A stretch of 64,000 bases of DNA from Daphnia carinata. Lineage: Eukaryota > Arthropoda > Branchiopoda > Diplostraca > Daphniidae. Made by a program: the position numbers and the translations under genes. This document shows, in pieces, positions 19,624-33,400 of this stretch. The notes below the pieces were generated by a model that saw only the letters and a list, made by a program, of their open reading frames with translations, had not been told where the DNA came from and made no database searches. Every line of letters begins with the position of its first letter. The stretch's first letter is position 1. The stretch spans positions 1,774,679 through 1,838,678 of the forward strand of contig NC_081337.1 of NCBI RefSeq assembly GCF_022539665.2. The letters run 5' to 3'.

Positions 19624-19950
19624 TGTTATTCGTTGCTGATAGTTGTATGAGCAAGTACAACATGAGTACAGCTGGAAAAGTTATTTATGCACTAAAAAGT
19701 AAGAAAAATTTAATAAATATTTCTGGTGTGGCCGTTGTAGTATTTTATTAAATGAACTATATTAGATATAACATAGTTAATGGTCCCCTGCAATTTAAAT
19801 TAAAATGGGATAAAAGATAAATGTTTGGTGAACCATTTAATTTATGAGTTAACACCATCGGCTTTTTACAAATTGAAATGTATATAACCCGACGCTCTTA
19901 CGCAATATGTTGCCTACCGGATTGGAGGCATATCGTTCCTATTGGAACAA

Positions 19951-22900
19951 TACAGTGAGTTTCAATATCTACATTCAAACAGCATCAAATATACGTGTAT
20001 TCAATGTGAATATAGTGTTATACAGAATCAGTTTCAATATCTACATTCAAACAGCATCAAATATACGTGTATTCAATGTGAATATAGTGTTATAGAATCA
20101 GTTTCAATATCTACATTCAAACAGCATCAAATATACGTGTATTCAATGTGAATATAGTGTTATACAGTGAGTTTCAATATCTACATTCAAACAGCATCAA
20201 ATATACGTGTATTCAATGTGAATATAGTGTTATAGAATCAGTTTCAATATCTACATTCAAACAGCATCAAATATACGTGTATTCAATGTGAATATAGTGT
20301 GATACAGTGAGTTTCAATATCTACATTCAAACAGCATCAAATATACGTGTATTCAATGTGAATATAGTGTTATACAGAATCAGTTTCAATATCTACATTC
20401 AAACAGCATCAAATATACGTGTATTCAATGTGAATATAGTGTTATAGAATCAGTTTCATGATCTACATTCAAACAGCATCAAATATACGTGTATTCAATG
20501 TGAATATAGTGTGATACAGTGAGTTTCAATATCTACATTCAAACAGCATCAAATATACGTGTATTCAATGTGAATATAGTGTGTACAGTGAGTTTCAATA
20601 TCTACATTCAAACAGCATCAAATATACGTGTATTCAATGTGAATATAGTGTGATACAGTGAGTTTCAATATCTACATTCAAACAGCATCAAATATACGTG
20701 TATTCAATGTGAATATAGTGTTATAGAATCAGTTTCAATATCTACATTCAAACAGCATCAAATATACGTGTATTCAATGTGAATATAGTGTGATACAGTG
20801 AGTTTCAATATCTACATTCAAACAGCATCAAATATACGTGTATTCAATGTGAATATAGTGTGATACAGTGAGTTTCAATATCTACATTCAAACAGCATCA
20901 AATATACGTGTATTCAATGTGAATATAGTGTTATAGAATCAGTTTCATGATCTACATTCAAACAGCATCAAATATACGTGTATTCAATGTGAATATAGTG
21001 TGATACAGTGAGTTTCAATATCTACATTCAAACAGCATCAAATATACGTGTATTCAATGTGAATATAGTGTGATACAGTGAGTTTCAATATCTACATTCA
21101 AACAGCATCAAATATACGTGTATTCAATGTGAATATAGTGTTATAGAATCAGTTTCAATATCTACATTCAAACAGCATCAAATATACGTGTATTCAATGT
21201 GAATATAGTGTGATACAATGAGTTTCAATATCTACATTCAAACAGCATCAAATATACGTGTATTCAATGTGAATATAGTGTGATACAGTGAGTTTCAATA
21301 TCTACATTCAAACAGCATCAAATATACGTGTATTCAATGTGAATATAGTGTGATACAATCAGTTTCAATATCTACATTCAAACAGCATCAAATATACGTG
21401 TATTCAATGTGAATATAGTGTGATACAGTGAGTTTCAATATCTACATTCAAACAGCATCAAATATACGTGTATTCAATGTGAATATAGTGTTATAGAATC
21501 AGTTTCAATATCTACATTCAAACAGCATCAAATATACGTGTATTCAATGTGAATATAGTGTGATACAGTGAGTTTCAATATCTACATTCAAACAGCATCA
21601 AATATACGTGTATTCAATGTGAATATAGTGTTACAGTGATCAGTTTCAATATCTACATTCAAACAGCATCAAATATACGTGTATTCAATGTGAATATAGT
21701 GTTATAGAATCAGTTTCAATATCTACATTCAAACAGCATCAAATATACGTGTATTCAATGTGAATATAGTGTGATACAGTGAGTTTCAATATCTACATTC
21801 AAACAGCATCAAATATACGTGTATTCAATGTGAATATAGTGTGATACAGTGAGTTTCAATATCTACATTCAAACAGCATCAAATATACGTGTATTCAATG
21901 TGAATATAGTGTGATACAGTGAGTTTCAATATCTACATTCAAACAGCATCAAATATACGTGTATTCAATGTGAATATAGTGTTATAGAATCAGTTTCAAT
22001 ATCTACATTCAAACAGCATCAAATATACGTGTATTCAATGTGAATATAGTGTGATACAGTGAGTTTCAATATCTACATTCAAACAGCATCAAATATACGT
22101 GTATTCAATGTGAATATAGTGTTATAGAATCAGTTTCAATATCTACATTCAAACAGCATCAAATATACGTGTATTCAATGTGAATATAGTGTGATACAGT
22201 GAGTTTCAATATCTACATTCAAACAGCATCAAATATACGTGTATTCAATGTGAATATAGTGTGATACAGTGAGTTTCAATATCTACATTCAAACAGCATC
22301 AAATATACGTGTATTCAATGTGAATATAGTGTTATAGAATCAGTTTCAATATCTACATTCAAACAGCATCAAATATACGTGTATTCAATGTGAATATAGT
22401 GTGATACAGTGAGTTTCAATATCTACATTCAAACAGCATCAAATATACGTGTATTCAATGTGAATATAGTGTGATACAGTGAGTTTCAATATCTACATTC
22501 AAACAGCATCAAATATACGTGTATTCAATGTGAATATAGTGTTATAGAATCAGTTTCAATATCTACATTCAAACAGCATCAAATATACGTGTATTCAATG
22601 TGAATATAGTGTTATAGAATCAGTTTCAATATCTACATTCAAACAGCATCAAATATACGTGTATTCAATGTGAATATAGTGTGATACAGTGAGTTTCAAT
22701 ATCTACATTCAAACAGCATCAAATATACGTGTATTCAATGTGAATATAGTGTGATACAATCAGTTTCAATATCTACATTCAAACAGCATCAAATATACGT
22801 GTATTCAATGTGAATATAGTGTTATAGAATCAGTTTCAATATCTACATTCAAACAGCATCAAATATACGTGTATTCAATGTGAATATAGTGTGATACAGT

Positions 22901-25900
22901 GAGTTTCAATATCTACATTCAAACAGCATCAAATATACGTGTATTCAATGTGAATATAGTGTTATAGAATCAGTTTCAATATCTACATTCAAACAGCATC
23001 AAATATACGTGTATTCAATGTGAATATAGTGTGATACAGTGAGTTTCAATATCTACATTCAAACAGCATCAAATATACGTGTATTCAATGTGAATATAGT
23101 GTGATACAGTGAGTTTCAATATCTACATTCAAACAGCATCAAATATACGTGTATTCAATGTGAATATAGTGTTATAGAATCAGTTTCAATATCTACATTC
23201 AAACAGCATCAAATATACGTGTATTCAATGTGAATATAGTGTGATACAGTGAGTTTCAATATCTACATTCAAACAGCATCAAATATACGTGTATTCAATG
23301 TGAATATAGTGTGATACAGTGAGTTTCAATATCTACATTCAAACAGCATCAAATATACGTGTATTCAATGTGAATATAGTGTGATACAGTGAGTTTCAAT
23401 ATCTACATTCAAACAGCATCAAATATACGTGTATTCAATGTGAATATAGTGTTATAGAATCAGTTTCAATATCTACATTCAAACAGCATCAAATATACGT
23501 GTATTCAATGTGAATATAGTGTGATACAGTGAGTTTCAATATCTACATTCAAACAGCATCAAATATACGTGTATTCAATGTGAATATAGTGTTATAGAAT
23601 CAGTTTCAATATCTACATTCAAACAGCATCAAATATACGTGTATTCAATGTGAATATAGTGTGATACAGTGAGTTTCAATATCTACATTCAAACAGCATC
23701 AAATATACGTGTATTCAATGTGAATATAGTGTGATACAGTGAGTTTCAATATCTACATTCAAACAGCATCAAATATACGTGTATTCAATGTGAATATAGT
23801 GTGATACAGTGAGTTTCAATATCTACATTCAAACAGCATCAAATATACGTGTATTCAATGTGAATATAGTGTTATAGAATCAGTTTCAATATCTACATTC
23901 AAACAGCATCAAATATACGTGTATTCAATGTGAATATAGTGTGATACAGTGAGTTTCAATATCTACATTCAAACAGCATCAAATATACGTGTATTCAATG
24001 TGAATATAGTGTGATACAGTGAGTTTCAATATCTACATTCAAACAGCATCAAATATACGTGTATTCAATGTGAATATAGTGTGATACAGTGAGTTTCAAT
24101 ATCTACATTCAAACAGCATCAAATATACGTGTATTCAATGTGAATATAGTGTTATAGAATCAGTTTCAATATCTACATTCAAACAGCATCAAATATACGT
24201 GTATTCAATGTGAATATAGTGTGATACAGTGAGTTTCAATATCTACATTCAAACAGCATCAAATATACGTGTATTCAATGTGAATATAGTGTGATACAGT
24301 GAGTTTCAATATCTACATTCAAACAGCATCAAATATACGTGTATTCAATGTGAATATAGTGTGATACAGTGAGTTTCAATATCTACATTCAAACAGCATC
24401 AAATATACGTGTATTCAATGTGAATATAGTGTGATACAATCAGTTTCAATATCTACATTCAAACAGCATCAAATATACGTGTATTCAATGTGAATATAGT
24501 GTGATACAGTGAGTTTCAATATCTACATTCAAACAGCATCAAATATACGTGTATTCAATGTGAATATAGTGTTATAGAATCAGTTTCATATCTACATTCA
24601 AACAGCATCAAATATACGTGTATTCAATGTGAATATAGTGTGATACAGTGAGTTTCAATATCTACATTCAAACAGCATCAAATATACGTGTATTCAATGT
24701 GAATATAGTGTGATACAGTGAGTTTCAATATCTACATTCAAACAGCATCAAATATACGTGTATTCAATGTGAATATAGTGTGATACAGTGAGTTTCAATA
24801 TCTACATTCAAACAGCATCAAATATACGTGTATTCAATGTGAATATAGTGTGATACAGTGAGTTTCAATATCTACATTCAAACAGCATCAAATATACGTG
24901 TATTCAATGTGAATATAGTGTTATAGAATCAGTTTCAATATCTACATTCAAACAGCATCAAATATACGTGTATTCAATGTGAATATAGTGTGATACAGTG
25001 AGTTTCAATATCTACATTCAAACAGCATCAAATATACGTGTATTCAATGTGAATATAGTGTGATACAGTGAGTTTCAATATCTACATTCAAACAGCATCA
25101 AATATACGTGTATTCAATGTGAATATAGTGTGATACAATCAGTTTCAATATCTACATTCAAACAGCATCAAATATACGTGTATTCAATGTGAATATAGTG
25201 TGATACAGTGAGTTTCAATATCTACATTCAAACAGCATCAAATATACGTGTATTCAATGTGAATATAGTGTGATACAGTGAGTTTCAATATCTACATTCA
25301 AACAGCATCAAATATACGTGTATTCAATGTGAATATAGTGTGATACAGTGAGTTTCAATATCTACATTCAAACAGCATCAAATATACGTGTATTCAATGT
25401 GAATATAGTGTTATAGAATCAGTTTCATATCTACATTCAAACAGCATCAAATATACGTGTATTCAATGTGAATATAGTGTGATACAGTGAGTTTCAATAT
25501 CTACATTCAAACAGCATCAAATATACGTGTATTCAATGTGAATATAGTGTTATAGAATCAGTTTCATGATGTACTACATTCAAACAGTATCAAATATATC
25601 GTGTATTCAATGTGAATATAGTGTGATACAGTGAGTTTCAATATCTACATTCAAACAGCATCAAATATACGTGTATTCAATGTGAATATAGTGTTATAGA
25701 ATCAGTTTCAATATCTACATTCAAACAGCATCAAATATACGTGTATTCAATGTGAATATAGTGTGATACAGTGAGTTTCAATATCTACATTCAAACAGCA
25801 TCAAATATACGTGTATTCAATGTGAATATAGTGTGATACAGTGAGTTTCAATATCTACATTCAAACAGCATCAAATATATCGTGTATTCAATGTGAATAT

Positions 25901-27017
25901 AGTGTGATACAGTGAGTTTCAATATCTACATTCAAACAGCATCAAATATACGTGTATTCAATGTGAATATAGTGTTATAGAATCAGTTTCATGATCTACA
26001 TTCAAACAGCATCAAATATACGTGTATTCAATGTGAATATAGTGTGATACAGTGAGTTTCAATATCTACATTCAAACAGCATCAAATATACGTGTATTCA
26101 ATGTGAATATAGTGTGATACAGTGAGTTTCAATATCTACATTCAAACAGCATCAAATATACGTGTATTCAATGTGAATATAGTGTTATAGAATCAGTTTC
26201 ATGATCTACATTCAAACAGCATCAAATATACGTGTATTCAATGTGAATATAGTGTGATACAGTGAGTTTCAATATCTACATTCAAACAGCATCAAATATA
26301 CGTGTATTCAATGTGAATATAGTGTGATACAGTGAGTTTCAATATCTACATTCAAACAGCATCAAATATACGTGTATTCAATGTGAATATAGTGTTATAG
26401 AATCAGTTTCATGATCTACATTCAAACAGTATCAAATATACGTGTATTCAATGTGAATATAGTGAGTTTCAATATCGACATTCAAACAGCATCAAATACA
26501 CGTGTATTCAATGTGAATATAGTGTTATAGAATCAGTTTCATGAAATACATTAAGCAGTATCAAATATACGTGTATTCAATGTGAATATAGTGTGATACA
26601 GTGAGTTTCAATATCTACATTCAAACAGTATCAAATATATCTGTATTCAATGTGAATATAGTGTGATACAGTGAGTTTTAATATCTACATTCAAACAGCA
26701 CCAAATATACGTGTATTCAATGTGAATATAGTGTGATACAGTGAGTTTCAATATCTACATTTAAACAGCATCAAATCTACGTGTATTCAATGTGAATATA
26801 GTATGTGTGATATAGTGAGTTTCAATATCTAAATTTAAACAGCATCAAATATACGTGTATTCAATGTGAATATAGTGTTATAGAATCAGTTTCATGATGT
26901 ACCTTCAAACAGTATCAAATATATCTGTATTCAATGTGAATATAGTGTGATACAGTGAGTTTTAATATCTACATTCAAACAGCACCAAATATACGTGTAT
27001 TCAATGTGAATATAGTG
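19951..27017 (+). repeat. SatA block 1: ~100 copies of a 70 bp satellite, homogeneous
   Basis: The monomer is 70 bp: GTTTCAATATCTACATTC, AAACAGCATCAAATATACG, TGTATTCAATGTGAATATAG, then a 13 bp variable spacer. Two spacer subtypes alternate irregularly: GTTATAGAATCA and GTGATACAGTGA. From 19951 to about 26440 monomers are nearly identical; the last ~600 bp are more divergent. Each monomer has a dyad TATTCA-ATG-TGAATA and a near-palindrome around ACGT. Short open frames through it are by-products of the 70 bp period. Confidence 0.97.
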
Positions 27018-30000
27018 ATTTCGACTGAGGCCGACGAAGGCAGTGGTGCGTTGTATTTAATGAACATCGCTTTTATTGACGAGTATTTCGTCAAACTCGA
27101 AATACTAGTTGATTGATCTCCAAGAAAAGCGACAACTTCACCACAATTGTCTTTAAAAGTCGAAACGTTGTGTGACCGAAAAAAAATTTTCTTCCTTTTT
27201 GTGGGACAGCTAATGTCGCTGTCTTCACTTCTTTCCGACATAATGGCTGTGTCCAATCTAAATATACAAAAACGTTAAATTAAGCTTTCGAAATACTTAG
27301 AAATTTAAGACAATAATATACCTGTGACCGCTTTTTCCCGAAGTTAATTCTTGTACAAAACTTTGATAGTGTTCCTCGAGTTTTTTTATAGCAGAGGGTT
27401 TTTCTGTCTCGTCTAGCCAATTCAATTTGAATTTCGGATGCAATAGAGCGGAAAGAACTAAGTCGTCGTCTTGGAAGCAATAAGAAAATCGAGTCTCCAG
27501 TGCTGACATAATCGCAGTAATAAATGATTTGCAATGAAAGATGCCACTTTTTTCTTTCAAGGCAATCATTTTCTTTTTCAATATACTTAACGTCGGAAGC
27601 AGATACCCTATTGACACTTTTAAGTCCGATTGAAGGACGTCTAAAGCTTCTGCTAGTGGCCTCATGATCGTCACGTATTCTTTTATGTAGTCTTCCTCCG
27701 CAGGGCGAAAGTAGGGAATTTTAAAGTGCTCAAAAACTTCCTTTAAGTCTTGTTTTTGATTCCTTATAAAATACTTTACCCTTTCAACGGCGTCAAAGAA
27801 AGAGTTCCAGCGCGTTTCAGTGTGAATAATAAAGAGCAACTTCAATTTAGCCACAATAACATCCGACGACTTGGAGCTCCTGCTTTGTTTGTTCCATAGC
27901 GATTTAAGTTTGCTTTCGGTGGATTCCTTGAGTTTTTTCAAATTTGGTTCCAATTTTTCAAAAACATCCTTACTTGCAATAAGATTTAACGTGTGGCTAG
28001 CGCATCGGCGATGGGTAGGAAGAGAATAAATGTCATATGCGCTTTCCTTTTCACATAAAGCCTCAGTGATTGGAATGAAGTCGTCAGGTTCGTCTTCAAT
28101 TCCAGGGGAAAACTCGGGATATTCCTCTTCCTCAGAAATTTCAAGTGCGGATGATGTTGGATCGATTCCCTTTTAAGATAAATATTATAATAAAAGTTAT
28201 AAATAAAAATACTCAACTTATAGCCAAAAATTTTTTGATAATAAACCTTTTCGGCGTCGCTCTCTGAAAAATCTGATTCGATCTCATCCAGGTAGCTTAA
28301 TATGGAAGTATCAGTTTCTCCTCGGTGTATCTCTTCTCGATGTTCATGAAACAAGGGAAACTGGCTAACCGAAGCCGTAGGAAAATTCAGTTGTTCTGAA
28401 TTAGACACACTCGGAGCGAGCTGTTTAGCTTCCATTGAATTCAGTGGAGAAGAGAAAAGACGAAATGCTTTGACGAAGTTACTTCCACTATCGGTGATCG
28501 TGGCCATAACTTTCGAAATTACACCGAACTCTTCGTGAATTGACTCTAGAAGTTTTGCAAGAACTTCGTAGTCACATTTGCCGTTAACACGACGAATGGC
28601 GAGACAATACGACGCTCGTTTAAGATCGGTAGTTATCCAGTGGACAGTCATTCCAAGAAAATTCTTCCGCCTTGTGGACCAACAATCAGCCGTTGTGCAA
28701 ACCCATTTTGCTGACGCTAGCTTTTCTTTTAACGACGACTTCTTCTTTTCAAAAGATGATGATATGATTTTCCTGTAGTAACCTCGAGACTTAATCTTCA
28801 GTCGAGGACAAAGTCTACTGACGAATTTTCGGAATTCCGGTCGCTCGGTGTGATAGACAGGCAAGACTGCTTCACATAGGTATTCCTTATGAAAAAATTT
28901 TATATTTAGATCGATCATTGGTTGCTTTAAAATAGCAAAACTTACCACGATATAGTCGTCCAAAGTTTTTTGGGTAAGAACTTTCTGATGGCCAAAAAAT
29001 GAATATTTCCGCTGACTCGAAGAGTTGTTCTGCTGTTCGGAGACTTCCGGCGTTTTTCGTAAATTTAATTGATGGGCCTGATCTATTTCACAACACAGTT
29101 GGTTGAAGTTTTCAAGGTCTGCCTTTTTATGAATTTTCTAAAAACAAAAGCCAATTGTTAATTAAAATAGTCATTGTAATACTTATTATAGTAAAAGAAA
29201 TAGTGAAACCAGAAGTGTTACCGCTATGTGTTTTCTTATATTTCCTCTGGAGTTGTTGGCGGCAGAGAGGTATCGGACCTTCGTTTTACACTCACCAATA
29301 AGGCACAAATAGCGGGAATTTCTGTCGGTTTTGCCAGGACCAACATATTTTATTAAGGATTCTGGATATGGCAAGGCCTCTTTCTTGCCATCTGAAACGA
29401 AATGAAACTTAGTTAAAATTTTTGAAATATAATAGTATATCATTAATTACCTGATGTAATTTGTTCTGACTGAGAGACTGATGATGGTAACGATGGCTTT
29501 GGAGAACCAAGGACACTAAAGCTGCTCAAGACTGCCACTGATTCACAGCTGGAAAGATTGGAGACATCTCCATCTGCAACATACTCTGTAGCCTCTAAAA
29601 GAAGAACAACATACATTCATTTCATGGTCCAACAACTTTATAAATATAAAATTAAAAATATCCTACGAGTAGGCTAGCAAAACGTCAAGTTATTAATTTC
29701 ATAAAATCTTACATAACACAACAAGAGAAATTTACTTTATTACCTGGTAGATCATCAGACACATTTAACTGGGTAGCTGATTCTGGTAGTTGAATCGAGG
29801 AATGTTGAGCAGGGTGTGATAGAAACATTAGTTGATCGAACAATGATGAACCTATATATATTAAGGGCAATAGTAATCTCTATTGAAGACAGAAGATCAC
29901 ACATTTTAACTTACTTTCTGCAGGCGATGCATCTTTGCTCATGTCGTTCATGGAAACATTGTGCTTTGAGGAATTCAAAGTTTTTTTAACAGAAGAATTG

Positions 30001-30105
30001 CTCATTGGCAACTTACGTTTCACGTTCCTGAAAACACAAAATTTAAAGATATATATGCTGTCAAATAATATATGTAAAAAATTACTTTGATTTTTTTGGA
30101 GGCAT
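26975..30105 (-). CDS. hAT-family transposase, nine exons, uninterrupted but C-terminally truncated
   Basis: Exons, 5' to 3': 30086-30105, 29915-30027, 29744-29851, 29451-29594, 29222-29391, 28946-29137, 28247-28885, 27322-28169 and 26975-27257. All introns are GT/AG, 58-149 nt, and phases chain to 2517 nt (838 aa plus stop). The start is MPPKKSK. Exon 5 holds a BED-type zinc finger (CLIGEC, then NSRGNIRKH). Exon 7 has WVCTTADCWSTRRKNFLG and ATITDSGSNFVKAF, the two catalytic-aspartate regions of hAT transposases. Exon 8 has RCASHTLNL and exon 9 a candidate catalytic glutamate in CGEVVAFLGD, then the dimerisation motif NAPLPSSASVE. The usual RLFS and last ~40 residues are replaced by about 15 satellite-encoded residues ending at TGA 26975-26977. 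No internal stop or frameshift was found. Confidence 0.8.
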
Positions 30106-30450
30106 GTCAAATGTACGAAAATTATACTTGACACTTGTTTGCAGAAGATCGAATTCTGAACTGACAGTAACAATGTGACGACACGAAATCGAATGCAGCA
30201 GAAGATGCATCGTGATGACAATAAGATTTTTGGTTGTATTAGAACCATCTGTTGGTAGAAAAAATAGTCCTATTTTTGACTCCTAGATGGCGCCAAATAT
30301 AAAAAAGTATCGGGATCGCAAGTCAAAATTAATGATCCGATACCGGTACCGATACTCCTAAAACAAAAGTATCGCGATACCGGTACCGGTAGTATCGCGA
30401 TACTGCGATACTATCGCGATACTTTTTACTATCGCGATAGTCCAACCCTG
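27018..30450 (-). mobile_element. hAT DNA transposon copy 1 in SatA, 3' end missing
   Basis: The 5' terminus (right side here) is intact: 30429-30450 reads, on the minus strand, CAGGGTTGGACTATCGCGAT, a typical hAT CAGGGTTGG end. The opposite terminus is absent: transposase coding sequence runs straight into satellite at 27017/27018. The flanks share only AGTG across the element, not the normal 8 bp duplication. Without a 3' terminal repeat this copy cannot move as a standard unit. Confidence 0.85.
30290..30450 (-). promoter_or_regulatory. hAT 5' sub-terminal region with repeated TATCGCGATA palindromes
   Basis: Between the terminus and the transposase start lie several copies of the self-complementary TATCGCGATA, plus GATACCGGTACCGGTA and related steps. 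hAT transposases typically bind clustered sub-terminal motifs, so these are candidate binding sites and may also form the promoter. The assignment is inference from position and repetition. Confidence 0.55.
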
Positions 30451-33400
30451 AGTGTGATACAGTGAGTTTTAATATCTACATTCAAACAGCATCAAATATA
30501 CGTGTATTCAATGTGAATATAGTGTTATAGAATAGTTTCATGATGTACCGTCAAACAGTATCAAATATATCTGTATTCAATGTGAATATAGTGTGATACA
30601 GTGAGTTTTAATATCTACATTCAAACAGCACCAAATATACGTGTATTCAATGTGAATATAGTGTCATACAGTGAGTTTCAATATCTACATTTAAACAGCA
30701 TCAAATCTACGTGTATTCAATGTGAATATAGTGTGATACAGTGAGTTTCAATATCTGCATTCAAACAGCATCAAATATGCGTGTATTCAATGTGAATATA
30801 GTGTTATAGAATCAGTTTCATGATGTACATTCAAACATTATGAAATATACGTGTATTCAATGTGAATATAGTGTGATACAGTGAGTTTCAATATCAACAT
30901 TCAAACAGCATCAAATATACGTGTATTCAATATGAATATAGTGTTATAGAATCAGTTTCATGATCTACATTAAACAGTATCAAATATACGTGTATTCAAT
31001 GTGAATATAGTGTTATACAGTGAGTTTCAATATCAACATTCAAACAGCATCAAATATACGTGTATTCAATGTGAATATAGTGTTATAGAATCAGTTTCAT
31101 GATGTACCGTCAAACAGTATCAAATATATCTGTATTCAATGTGAATATAGTGTGATACAGTGAGTTTCAATATCTACATTCAAACAGCATCAAATATACG
31201 TGTATTCAATGTGAATATAGTGTTATAGAATCAGTTTCATGATGTACATTCAAACAGTATCAAATATATCTGTATTCAATGTGAATATAGTGTGATACAG
31301 TGAGTTTTAATATCTACATTCAAACAGCATCAAATATACGTGTATTCAATGTGAATATAGTGTGATACAGTGAGTTTCAATATCTGCATTCAAACAGCAT
31401 CAAATATACGTGTATTCAATGTGAATATAGTGTTATAGAATCAGTTTCATGATGTACATTCAAACATTATGAAATATACGTGTATTCAATGTGAATATAG
31501 TGTGCTACAGTGAGTTTCAATATCGACATTCAAACAGCATCAAATATACGTGTATTCAATGTTAATATAGTGTTATAGAATCAGTTTCATGATCTACATT
31601 CAAACAGCATCAAATATAAGTGTATTCAATGTGAATATAGTGTGATACAGTGAGTTTCAATATCTACATTCAAACAGCATCAAATATACGTTTATTCAAT
31701 GTGAATATAGTGTGATACAATGAGTTTCAATATCTACATTCAAACAGCATCAAATATATCTGTATTCAATGTGAATATAGTGTGATACAGTGAGTTTTAA
31801 TATCTACATTCAAACAGCATCAAATATACGTGTATTCAATGTGAATATAGTGTAATACAGTGAGTTTCAAAATCTACATTCAAACAGCATCAAATATACG
31901 TGTATTCAATGTGAATATAGTGTTATAGAATCAGTTTCATGATGTACATTCAAACAGCATGAAATATACGTGTATTCAATGTGAATCTAGTGTGATACAG
32001 TGAGTTTCAATATCAACATTCAAACAGCATCAAATATACGTGTATTCAATGTGAATATAGTGTGATACAGTGAGTTTCAATATCTACATTCAAACAGCAT
32101 CAAATATACGTGTATTCAATGTGAATATAGTGTGATACAGTGAGTTTCAATATCTACATTCAAACAGCATCAAATATACGTGTATTCAATGTGAATATAG
32201 TGTGATACAGTGAGTTTCAATATCTACATTCAAACAGCATCAAATATACGTGTATTCAATAGGAATATAGTGTGATACAGTGAGTTTCAATATTTACATT
32301 CAAACAGTATCAAATATACGTGTATTCAATGTGAATATAGTGTGATACAGTGAGTTTCAATATCTACATTCAAACAGCATCAAATATACGTGTATTCAAT
32401 GTGAATATAGTGTTATAGAAACAGTTTCATGATGTACCGTCAAACAGTATCAAATATATCTGTATTCAATGTGAATATAGTGTGATACAGTGAGGTTTAA
32501 TATCTACATTCAAACAGCATCAAATATACGTGTATTCAATGTAAATATTGTGGTATAGAATCAGTTTCATGATGTACCATCAAACAGTATCAAATATATC
32601 TGTATTCAATGTGAATATAGTGTGATACAGTGAGTTTCAATATCTGCATTCAAACAGCATCAAATATGCGTGTATTCAATGTGAATATAGTGTTATAGAA
32701 TCAGTTTCATGATGTACATTCAAACAGCATCAAATATACGTGTATTCAATGTGAATATAGTGTGATACAGTGAGTTTCAATATCAACATTCAAACAGCAT
32801 CAAATATACGTGTATTCAATGTGAATATAGTGTGATACAGTGAGTTTTAATATCTACATTCAAACAGCATCAAATATACGTGTATTCAATGTGAATATAG
32901 TGTGATACAGTGAGTTTTAATATCTACATTCAAACAGCATCAACTATACGTGTATTCAATGTGAATATAGTGTTATAGACTCAGTTTCATGATGTACCTT
33001 CAAACAGTATCAAATATATCTGTATTCAATGTGAATATAGTGTGATACAGTGAGTTTTAATATCTACATTCAAACAGCATCAAATCTACGTGTATTCAAT
33101 GTGAATATAGTGTGATACAGTGAGTTTCAAAATCTGCATTCAAACAGCATCAAATATGCGTGTATTCAATGTGAATATAGTGTTATAGAATCAGTTTCAT
33201 GATGTACATTCAAACATTATGAAATATACGTGTATTCAATGTGAATATAGTGTGATACAGTGAGTTTCAATATCAACATTCAAACAGCATCAAATATACG
33301 TGTATTCAATGTGAATATAGTGTGATACAGTGAGTTTCAATATCGACATTCAAACACCATCAAATACACGTGTATTCAATGTGAATATAGTGTTATAGAA

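Noticed and set aside
19907-20151. Open frames of 62-69 codons at the start of SatA
   Set aside because: They are translations of the 70 bp repeat (70 is not a multiple of 3) and have no independent support.
19951-27017. CRISPR-like array (regular repeats with short variable spacers)
   Set aside because: The 70 bp units are directly adjacent, the variable part is one of two recurring 12-13 bp strings and not unique spacers, and the genome is eukaryotic. This is satellite DNA.
28578-28778. Plus-strand open frame inside hAT copy 1 (and its twin at 35942-36142)
   Set aside because: It is antisense to transposase exon 7, which carries recognisable catalytic motifs.
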